In this document: positions 1-5,885 of the stretch, piece after piece | Layout: the number at the start of each line of letters is the position of its first letter | How positions within the stretch are numbered: the stretch's first letter is position 1 | NCBI GenBank assembly: GCA_964461295.1 | Contig: CAYWTX010000482.1 | Location: 1-7,486 of the forward strand | DNA: 7,486 bases | Source of the DNA: CAYWTX01 sp964461295 | GTDB lineage: Bacteria > Planctomycetota > Phycisphaerae > SM23-33 | Direction of reading: 5' to 3' | Notes under the pieces: generated by a model | Seen by the model: the letters and a program-made list of their open reading frames with translations, nothing else | Told to the model about the DNA's origin: nothing | Databases searched by the model: none | Translations under genes and position numbers: made by a program

Positions 1-280
1 GCTTCTTTTTGCCCTTTACTTGGCGTCCGGAGCGAGCGCCGATTGAGGAGGATGACGAGGTGCTGGTGCAAGTGGAAGGGGGGGGGGAGGGCGATGTGGG
101 AGTAGGGGGAGCAGTAATGGCGGTGCCAGTGGATGGAAATAGCAGCAGTATTTTGGTTGGGCAGCAGCAGGAGCTGCAGCAGGAGGAGGTGGTGGAGGAG
201 GCGCGACATATGACCATGTTGCAAGAAGCTTGTATTGTCCTGCGTCGGCCTATTTTTTTGCTCAATGCATTGGGTTATAG
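1..280. other. Foreign or chimeric low-complexity left end
   Basis: This stretch does not continue the efflux pump gene that ends against it. It is less GC-rich than the rest, is strongly purine-biased on the + strand between about 45 and 205, and contains ten consecutive G (78-87) and a CAG/GAG/GTG-type triplet tract (161-203). A + strand frame stays open from 9 into the pump region. Its first 90 or so residues are acidic and rich in Gly, Gln and Glu, a style more typical of eukaryotic low-complexity protein than of the neighbouring genes. No transposase, terminal inverted repeat or target duplication is visible. It could be an assembly chimera, contaminating DNA or a real insertion; I favour an assembly or contig-end artefact. 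I do not call a gene here. Confidence 0.55.
161..203. repeat. Imperfect CAG/GAG/GTG triplet tract
   Basis: Imperfect trinucleotide repeats run GCAGCAGCAG, GAGCTGCAGC, AGGAGGAGGT, GGTGGAGGAG. Read in the open + frame they give runs of Gln and Glu. Together with the ten-G run at 78-87 they mark the left end as low-complexity DNA unlike the operon beside it. Confidence 0.6.
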
Positions 281-1651
281 TGCGAACACCGGGATGATGG
301 AGATCAACATGATCACGACCGCGAAGAAGATCGGCTTGCCCACCAGGCGGCTGGCCTTGACCACGATCTCGGTCGTGTCGCCCCGGATCCTCTTGTGACC
401 ATGCACCTTGGTCAGTTCATGGGTCGCGTTCTCCACCATGACCACCGAGGCGTCGACCAGAATGCCGATGGAGATGGCCAGCCCCGACAGCGACATGATG
501 TTGCTGGGGATTCTCAGGTAGTACATGAAGATGAACGAAACCAGCGTGGCCAGCGGGAGCGTGATGCAGACGACGAACGCGCTGCGGAAGTGAGTGAGGA
601 TGAGCAGGATCGCGATGGAGGCGATGACGATCGCCTCCGTGAGCGTGCCGGTCAACGTGTGGATGGCCCCTTCGATCAGGCGCGTGCGGTCGTAGAACGG
701 CACGAGGCGCACGCCCTTGGGGAGCCCGGCCTGAAGTTGGCCGATGCGGTTCTTGATTTCCTTGGTGACGGTCAGGGGATTCTCCCCGTGGCGCATCATC
801 ACCACGCCGCCGACCGCTTCGTGCCCGTTCTTCTCGAGCATGCCGCGGCGGAACTCCGGTCCCAGCTGCACCGCGGCCAGGTTCTTCACGTAGACGGGCA
901 CGCCCTTGCGCTCCGCCACGACCACGTTTTCCAGGTCGCGCGCTCCGCGCAGCCAGCCCACGCCGCGGATCAGGAACTCCGCCCCGGCCTCATAGAACAC
1001 CTTGCCGCCCACCGAGATGTTGCCGCGGGCCACGGCGTCGTACACCGCGCCGAGCGACAGGTTGTAGGCCCGCAGCCTGGCGGGGTCGACGTCGATCTGG
1101 TACTCGCGCACAAACCCCCCGACGCTGGCGACCTGGGCGACGCCCGGCACGTAGAGTTGGTACCGGACGTACCAGTCCTGGATGGTGCGCAGTTGCTCGG
1201 GGCTGTAGCCGTCGCCTTCGACCGTGTACCAGAATATCTGGCCCAGGGCAGTGGCGTCCGGCGAGAGGTAGGCAACCACGCCCGAGGGCAAGTAGCTCGC
1301 CGCGGCGTTGAGCCGTTCCTGCACGCGCGTCCGGGCGAAGTAGAAGTCGGTCCCATCGTCAAAGATGATCGTGATCATCGAGAAGTTGAACTCGCTCGAG
1401 GATCGCACCGACTTCACGCCCGCCAGGCCCTGAAGGTTGACCGATAATGGGTACGTGATCTGGTCGTCGATCTCCTTGGGGCCGCGGCCCATCCAGTCGG
1501 TGAAGACGATCACCTGGTTCTCGGATAGGTCGGGAATGGCATCCACGGGCGTCTTGACCACGCAGTACACGCCCCAGACCGCCACGACGACCGTCAGCAG
1601 GATGACGATGAAGCGGTTGCGGATGCAGTACTCGATAATCCCTGGGATCAT
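275..1651 (-). pseudogene. cusA: CusA-like Cu(I)/Ag(I) RND efflux pump, 3' part missing
   Basis: This is the inner-membrane, proton-driven pump of a tripartite metal exporter. The 458 residues present cover TM1 (about 14-32), the first periplasmic porter region (with F-D-D-G-T-D-F-Y-F-A-R near 97-107), TM2 (about 337-354), TM3 (358-378), TM4 (385-407) and the start of TM5. TM4 carries G-L-A-I-S-I-G-I-L-V-D400 and E407-N408. This matches the CusA (HME4) pattern rather than the D-F-G-x-x-x-D-G pattern of CzcA, so Cu(I)/Ag(I) is the likely substrate. Family members have about 1,040 residues; here the reading stops at TAA right after I-P-V-F-A-L, where homologues continue into a Gly/Glu-rich loop. 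The second half, including the region of the substrate-binding methionines, is missing. The ATG at 1651 is chosen because family proteins start M-I-x-x-I-I and an SD-like AAGGTGAG precedes it by 7 nt; an in-frame GTG at 1663 is the alternative. The loss coincides with the compositional break, so it may be an assembly join rather than a real mutation. Confidence 0.85.
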
Positions 1652-1658
1652 GTCACGT

Positions 1659-1666
1659 CTCACCTT
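1659..1666 (-). promoter_or_regulatory. Ribosome binding site of cusA-like gene
   Basis: On the minus strand AAGGTGAG lies 7 nt before the ATG at 1651. It includes the GTG that could itself be read as an upstream start at 1663. The spacing favours the ATG. Confidence 0.5.
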
Positions 1667-1727
1667 TCGGCCGGCGACTTGCGGCCCGGACTCCGCGCCC
1701 CAAGCTCGCGTGCCCGGCCAGGAGGAT

Positions 1728-3713
1728 TCAGCGCTTGCTCTCGCCCCCCTGCTGAGCGCCGCCGGCCCCGAAAAACTGCGCGCCGGCGGCGGGGTTCAGG
1801 CGGTTCTCCGCATCCACAAGGAACGCGCCCCGCGTCGCCACGCGGTCGCCAGGCTTCAGCCCCGACACCACGGGGAAGAACTCCCCCGCCCTGGCCCCCA
1901 GCTTCACTTCGACCATGTCGAACGTGCCGCTGCCGCCCACCGATTCGCGGTACGCGATCTTGCGGGTTCCGCTGTCGATGATCGCCGATTCCGGCACGGC
2001 CAGGACCTTCTCGGCCTTGACGTACTTCAGCGGGAACTTGTCGATGGGGCAGTGGTCCGGCTTGTCGTACAGACGGTCGGGGTAAATGGGGCAGTAGTAA
2101 CCCGTCGCGAAGCGGTCGCCGTCCGCCGCGCCGCCGGCAGCCCCGGACGTCACTTCGAGAGCACCGGTGATGCTGCCGCAGGTCAGCATGTCCGGTCCCA
2201 TGTAGGGATTGGCGATCTCCTTGGACGCGGTAATCCAGTCCGCCCTGGCCATCGGACAGTTGGCGACATAGAGGGACATGCCTTCGGCCGGGGCGACGCC
2301 GAGGAGCCGAATCATCGAATCGCTGAGCAGTTTGAATGCCTGGCGTTGAGCATCCAGAGACTTGCCTTCCATCGCCTTGGCCTGCGCCGCGACCTGGGCC
2401 GCCGCCGGCAGATCGCCGCCCCGTTCCGCCAGTCCGCGGGCCTCCTCCAGCAGTTTCGCCAAGGCGGCGGGATCGGTCTTGTCCTGGGCGTACGCGCCGG
2501 CCAAGGCCAGGTAGGCGTGGACCACGCCGTGCGTCGCCGCGCCCTGAGGCCGCGTCGCCGGTCGCGACGACGTGCTTACCTCGACGACCTTGCCCATCGG
2601 CAGACGCACCACGGCTGTCACGAACATGCCCGGCTTCAACTTGTAGTCGGCGTTGAGGACCTCAACGCGGGCAGCCACGGTCCGAGTGTCAGCGTCCACG
2701 GTGAAGGCGACAAACGTGATCCGCCCCGCGAAGACCTCGTTGGGGTAGGCCGTCGTGGTGACTTCCACGGCCGTGCCTTCGCCGATGCCCTGAATCTCGC
2801 TCTCGAATATCTTGGTCTGCATCCATACGCTGCCCAGGTCGGCGATCGTGTAGAGGTCCTCTCCCTCCGTCACGTACTTGCCTTCGAGCACCTTCTTCTC
2901 GGTGACGATTCCGGCGATGGGCGAAAAGAGGACCACGTGCGTCTGGGGCGATCCCTGGCGGATGACCTCTCCGATCTGTTGTTCGGTGACCCCCCAGAGA
3001 GTCAACTTCTTCCGCACCGCCTCGACAATCGCCTTGGCCGACTCGGCCGCCATGCTGCCGTCCTTCTGCTCGCGCCGGGAGCGTTCGGCCGTGAGCAGTT
3101 CCTCCTGGGCCACGAGCAGGTCCGGGCTGTAGATCTCCGCCAGCGGATCGCCCTTGCGGACCTTCTGGCCGACGGAGTTCACCAGCAGCTTGTCCAGGCG
3201 TCCCTTGATGCGGGAGGTGATGGACGCTCGCCGGGTCTCGTCGTAGTCCACCGCGCCCACGGTCCGCACTTCGCGGGTGAGCAGCCGGTACTCCACGGGA
3301 CTGGTGCCGATGCGCCCCATCTCCACCTTCTGGGGCGTCAGTTGCACCTGGGCAAGCACCCCTTCGGGCAGCGTGCCGCGACTGCTCGTCTTGGCGCGCC
3401 GGGTCAGCGGCATGCCGCAGATCGGGCACTTCCCCACCTGGTCGCGGATGATGTTGGGGTGCATCCCGCAGTAGTACTCCACCTCGTCGACGTGCGCCCT
3501 GTCCGCCGCCCGGGTCGGTCGGGTCCAGCGATCGTAGTAGTTCATGATCGTGTCCCACTTGGCGGCGATCACGCCCACGATCACCATCAGCAGGATGAAG
3601 CGGAGCCGAACGCTGATGGTGTCGACCACCGTCCACGTCCTGTGCCTGGCAGAAGGCTTCGCCGCGGGCGACCGTGGATCCGAAGGCGACGGCTGACGGC
3701 TCTCGATAGGCAT
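1728..3713 (-). CDS. cusB: CusB-like RND periplasmic adaptor with metal-binding and DUF3347-like domains
   Basis: This membrane-fusion protein joins the RND pump to the outer-membrane channel. The 661 residues are well above the roughly 400 of a plain CusB. In order: an N-terminal membrane anchor (about 34-52); a heavy-metal-binding motif at 80-103 with C82, M84, H85, C96, C99 and M101; lipoyl halves (about 160-195 and 258-292) flanking a coiled-coil hairpin (about 196-240); a beta-barrel (about 294-372); a DUF3347-like insert (about 395-515) ending C486-P-M-A and M-L-T-C512-G; a second motif (538-562) that keeps C541 and C555 but has Asp558 where the last Cys is expected and K-F where G-M is expected; and a membrane-proximal domain (about 566-640). 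The ATG at 3713 has a good SD 8 nt upstream; the GTG at 3728 adds five residues and lacks one. It follows the tolC-like stop by 21 bp and precedes cusA by 76 bp. The family call is firm; copper specificity is inferred from the pump and the motifs. Confidence 0.9.
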   Translation of the reverse strand: MPIESRQPSPSDPRSPAAKPSARHRTWTVVDTISVRLRFILLMVIVGVIAAKWDTIMNYYDRWTRPTRAADRAHVDEVEYYCGMHPNIIRDQVGKCPICGMPLTRRAKTSSRGTLPEGVLAQVQLTPQKVEMGRIGTSPVEYRLLTREVRTVGAVDYDETRRASITSRIKGRLDKLLVNSVGQKVRKGDPLAEIYSPDLLVAQEELLTAERSRREQKDGSMAAESAKAIVEAVRKKLTLWGVTEQQIGEVIRQGSPQTHVVLFSPIAGIVTEKKVLEGKYVTEGEDLYTIADLGSVWMQTKIFESEIQGIGEGTAVEVTTTAYPNEVFAGRITFVAFTVDADTRTVAARVEVLNADYKLKPGMFVTAVVRLPMGKVVEVSTSSRPATRPQGAATHGVVHAYLALAGAYAQDKTDPAALAKLLEEARGLAERGGDLPAAAQVAAQAKAMEGKSLDAQRQAFKLLSDSMIRLLGVAPAEGMSLYVANCPMARADWITASKEIANPYMGPDMLTCGSITGALEVTSGAAGGAADGDRFATGYYCPIYPDRLYDKPDHCPIDKFPLKYVKAEKVLAVPESAIIDSGTRKIAYRESVGGSGTFDMVEVKLGARAGEFFPVVSGLKPGDRVATRGAFLVDAENRLNPAAGAQFFGAGGAQQGGESKR

Positions 3714-3721
3714 CGGTTGTG

Positions 3722-3729
3722 TCCTCACC
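3722..3729 (-). promoter_or_regulatory. Ribosome binding site that sets the cusB-like start
   Basis: GGTGAGGA on the minus strand lies 8 nt before the ATG at 3713. It overlaps the alternative GTG codon at 3728, which has no comparable SD upstream. This decides the start in favour of the ATG. Confidence 0.6.
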
Positions 3730-3734
3730 AGAGT

Positions 3735-5168
3735 TCATCGCCCGAAAGGCTGAGTCGATGGCGGCGAAGCCGCCGCACCCGCCGGTCCCGTCGTCGGGGG
3801 CGCCAGGGCCTCCACGTCGACGCCCGCCAGGGCTTCCAGTTCGGCAAGCCGCTTCTCCCTGGCGATCCGGGCTTCGGCGATCACGCGGCGCACCTCCAGC
3901 AGCGTGCGCTGGCTGTCGATCAGTTCCGTGAAACCGATCGTCCCGCCGCTGTACGCCTTCTGCGAGTTGGCCAGAGCCTGCCTGGCTTTTGGCAGGATCA
4001 CCTCGCTGAAGACCTCGACCTGCCGTTCATGGTTCCGCAGGACGTACAGCGTGGCGACAAAGCTGGCCACGCGTTCCCGGCGCGTCTGCCTGAGAATCGC
4101 CTCGGCGCCCCTGACCTTCGCTTCGGCCTCCTGGATCGACGCGCGAATCTTCACCAGGTTGGCCGGCAACATGAGCATCGCCCCGGCCATCTGCGAGACG
4201 CTTCCCGTGACCGACAACTGAGGCGCAACGTCAGGAATGTACGCCATGCGGGCCAGTTCCAGCGCATTGGTCCGGCCGGACACGTCGTGTGCCAGGGCCG
4301 CGAACTCAGGGCTGTTGTCCGCGGCGACTGCGATCAGGCGGGCGTCATCGGCAGCGATCGTCCGGGGCGACGGCAACGCGTCGGGGGGCAGGAGCGGATC
4401 GTCGCAGGACCGTCCCAGAAGCCCGTTGAACATGGCCCGGGCGGCCTGGAGTTCGCTTTGCAGACTCGCCAACTCATTGCGGGCCATCTCGTATTCGGTC
4501 TGGGCCTTGAGCATGTCCTGTTGGGGTCCGCCCGTGCGCACGCGCTGCTGGGCCGCGTCCACCAACATCTTGAGCAGGTCGACGTTCTCCCCCTGGATGC
4601 GGATGCGCTCGGCGAGCCATGCATAGTCCAGCCAGGCGGTCAGCACCCTCTGTTGCAGAGCGAACTTGGCAGCCTCAAATCGCTTGCCCTTGGCCCGCGC
4701 GTCCGCCAGGGCGGCCCGTGCGGCCTCCTGAACCTTGCCGGGCCATTGCAGAGACATGGCCGGATCGAACCCGACGCCCAGCGTCGTGCGGTCCCAGGCC
4801 TTCATCTTCTCCCCGGAGAAGAGATACGAGTAGCCCAGCGCGACGTTGGTGTTGGGGTACGCCCCGGCGACCTTCACGCCCGCCAGGGCAGCCTTCCAAT
4901 CGAAGTATGCGGCCTCCAGGTTCCCATTTGCCAGGAACGCCCGCTGCAACACGTCGCGCCAGCCGGGCTGCTCGGCCAGCGGCGGCAACGTCCGCTTGTC
5001 GAAGGGTTCCTCAAACCCCTTGCCGGCCTCCGCCATGCGGGCGCTCTCCAGGTCGGTCGCTCGTGGTTCCAGCGAGCAGCCCGCCAGGACCGTGACGAGC
5101 GACGGAATCAGCCACGCGCCACCGCTCGCGATCCCGCGAGGCGTGCACTTCGGTTTGTGGGCTCTCAT
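3735..5168 (-). CDS. TolC-family outer-membrane efflux lipoprotein
   Basis: This is the outer-membrane channel subunit of the efflux complex, first gene of the operon, corresponding to CusC/OprM. It encodes 477 residues, a normal length for the family. The N-terminus has basic residues, a hydrophobic stretch and the lipobox L-A-G-C31, so a lipid-anchored mature protein is expected. Two OEP repeats are visible as long Ala/Glu/Arg-rich helical hairpins, at about 145-252 and 338-447, separated by a segment with A-Y-I-P-D-V typical of the family. The tail is rich in Pro, Ala and Thr. The ATG at 5168 is chosen because it places the signal peptide at the N-terminus and has GAGAGG 8 nt upstream; the frame stays open to 5312, but those codons do not look like protein. 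It is followed by the adaptor after 21 bp, so co-transcription is very likely. The substrate is not readable from this subunit and is inferred from the pump. Confidence 0.9.
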   Translation of the reverse strand: MRAHKPKCTPRGIASGGAWLIPSLVTVLAGCSLEPRATDLESARMAEAGKGFEEPFDKRTLPPLAEQPGWRDVLQRAFLANGNLEAAYFDWKAALAGVKVAGAYPNTNVALGYSYLFSGEKMKAWDRTTLGVGFDPAMSLQWPGKVQEAARAALADARAKGKRFEAAKFALQQRVLTAWLDYAWLAERIRIQGENVDLLKMLVDAAQQRVRTGGPQQDMLKAQTEYEMARNELASLQSELQAARAMFNGLLGRSCDDPLLPPDALPSPRTIAADDARLIAVAADNSPEFAALAHDVSGRTNALELARMAYIPDVAPQLSVTGSVSQMAGAMLMLPANLVKIRASIQEAEAKVRGAEAILRQTRRERVASFVATLYVLRNHERQVEVFSEVILPKARQALANSQKAYSGGTIGFTELIDSQRTLLEVRRVIAEARIAREKRLAELEALAGVDVEALAPPTTGPAGAAASPPSTQPFGR

Positions 5169-5176
5169 CGCTGGAA

Positions 5177-5182
5177 CCTCTC
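5177..5182 (-). promoter_or_regulatory. Ribosome binding site of tolC-like gene
   Basis: GAGAGG on the minus strand lies 8 nt before the ATG at 5168. It directly abuts the GC-rich stem at 5183-5203, so folding of that stem could affect access to it. Confidence 0.6.
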
Positions 5183-5203
5183 CGCCGGGCAAGCCGCCCG
5201 GCG
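5183..5203 (-). promoter_or_regulatory. GC-rich stem next to the tolC-like SD
   Basis: Perfect 8-bp arms (CGCCGGGC and GCCCGGCG on the + strand) enclose a 5-base loop. In the efflux mRNA this hairpin would end directly at the SD of the first gene. It may limit translation initiation or protect the 5' end. With such high GC a chance stem is possible. Confidence 0.35.
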
Positions 5204-5306
5204 CGGCGGCGCTGCTGTGCGTACCCGAGAACATCATATGGAGTCTGTCTTGACGAGGCGAGGCGAATGGCAACAAGAGGACGAGCCTTCCGCCAACTTG
5301 TCTTCC

Positions 5307-5327
5307 TGACATGGCATGGCCATGTCA
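5307..5327. promoter_or_regulatory. Perfect 8-bp inverted repeat, candidate operator
   Basis: TGACATGG and CCATGTCA flank a 5-base spacer CATGG, giving a 21-bp dyad between the efflux operon and queD, about 140 bp upstream of the tolC-like start. The length and symmetry fit a dimeric repressor or activator site. It does not match the copper-regulator sites I know (the CueR dyad, the CsoR G-tract site, the CopY TACAnnTGTA box). No regulator is encoded nearby, so its function is inferred from position alone. Confidence 0.4.
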
Positions 5328-5479
5328 TTCTGCAACCGGCAACCCCTGTCCAGCCAAAGGCGGCCCGTGCCCTTCCTCCCTCGCCCGCGGCCCTTTCCTC
5401 GTGCCATTCGATCTGCATTCGCGTAGCGTATGGTCCTTCCGTCCCCCCGCGTGCCCTCGACAGGAAGCACGAGAGAACC

Positions 5480-5842
5480 ATGAAAGCAGAGATCATCAAG
5501 ACTTTCCGCTTCGAAGCCGCCCACGCCTTGCCTAATGTGCCGCCGGAGCACAAGTGCTCCCGGCTGCACGGGCACAGCTACCGCGTGGACATTCACCTGG
5601 CCGGCGAGGTGGACCCCCGGCTCGGCTGGGTGATGGACTACGGCGACCTGAAGGCCCTGGTGGGGCCGATCCTCGACGAGTTGGACCACCGCGACCTGGG
5701 CAAGGTCCCCGGCCTGGACAATTCCACGAGCGAGAACCTGGGCAAGTACCTCTGGGACCGCATCAAGCCCAAGCTGGCCGGCCTGACGCGGATCGTGGTG
5801 TGGGAGTCGGAGAACAATCGGTGCGTGTACCGGGGGGAGTGA
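5480..5842 (+). CDS. queD: 6-carboxy-5,6,7,8-tetrahydropterin synthase QueD
   Basis: This cytoplasmic zinc enzyme converts 7,8-dihydroneopterin triphosphate to 6-carboxytetrahydropterin, the second step on the way to queuosine and other 7-deazapurines. The 120 residues match the usual QueD length and resemble the E. coli protein from end to end. Zinc ligands are H15 (F-E-A-A-H), H30 and H32 (C-S-R-L-H-G-H); the C-x3-H-G-H form, with C26, marks QueD rather than other PTPS types. The D69-H70 pair (L-D-H-R-D-L) and E109 near the C-terminus complete the active site, and the final Y-R-G-E is as in E. coli. The ATG at 5480 gives the family N-terminus; upstream are GAGAG (4 nt away) and AGGAAG (12 nt away), so the SD is only moderate. 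No queC, queE or queF is in the window, so the gene stands apart from its pathway. Confidence 0.95.
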   Translation: MKAEIIKTFRFEAAHALPNVPPEHKCSRLHGHSYRVDIHLAGEVDPRLGWVMDYGDLKALVGPILDELDHRDLGKVPGLDNSTSENLGKYLWDRIKPKLAGLTRIVVWESENNRCVYRGE

Positions 5843-5843
5843 A

Positions 5844-5878
5844 CGCCCGTGATCGGCGAGCCGATTCACTTGCGGGCG
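5844..5878. terminator. Stem shared by convergent queD and maturase genes
   Basis: The 43-bp gap between the two stop codons holds a long imperfect stem: outer arms CGCCCG (5844-5849) and CGGGCG (5873-5878), inner arms ATCGGC and GCCGAT around a GA loop. No T-tract follows on either side, so it is not a textbook intrinsic terminator. Its placement between converging genes suggests a bidirectional terminator or 3'-end stabiliser. Confidence 0.5.
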
Positions 5879-5885
5879 CAAGAGA

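Larger units (their letters stand above)
5169..5479. other. Non-coding region between divergent efflux operon and queD
   Basis: These 311 bases separate the tolC-like gene (minus) from queD (plus) and must hold both promoters. Visible structure is the perfect inverted repeat at 5307-5327, the stem at 5183-5203, a -10-like TATGAT on the minus strand (5238 down to 5233) without a clear -35, and a pyrimidine-rich stretch at about 5369-5400. Frames stay open across it on both strands but give no recognisable protein. I see no regulator gene, tRNA or riboswitch. Confidence 0.6.

Noticed and set aside
9..398. 129-codon + strand frame across the left junction
   Set aside because: The first part looks coding in style, but the last 35 or so residues are antisense to cusA, so the frame spans two unrelated DNAs and cannot be a single real gene.
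395..1447. 350-codon + strand frame over the cusA-like gene
   Set aside because: It is the antisense shadow of the pump, rich in His, Asp and Arg, with no domain signal.
1410..4890. Recurrent CGCCCGCCAGG-like words (near 1418, 3820 and 4877)
   Set aside because: They fall in coding sequence at Leu-Ala-Gly-Val-type codons and reflect GC-rich codon use. Spacing is irregular and flanks differ, so this is neither a repeat family nor a CRISPR array.
1437..5309. Open + strand frame of 1,290 codons running opposite to the efflux operon
   Set aside because: It is antisense to three clearly homologous genes. Its translation is rich in Arg, Gly, His and Pro with no recognisable domain, as expected of a shadow frame in GC-rich DNA.
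5169..5312. 48-residue N-terminal extension of the tolC-like protein
   Set aside because: It would bury the lipoprotein signal inside the protein. The ATG at 5168 has a good SD and gives a proper lipobox position.
5330..5479. PreQ1 riboswitch upstream of queD
   Set aside because: I found no preQ1-I-like stem with an A-rich tail. The stretch is pyrimidine-rich and shows no convincing aptamer fold.
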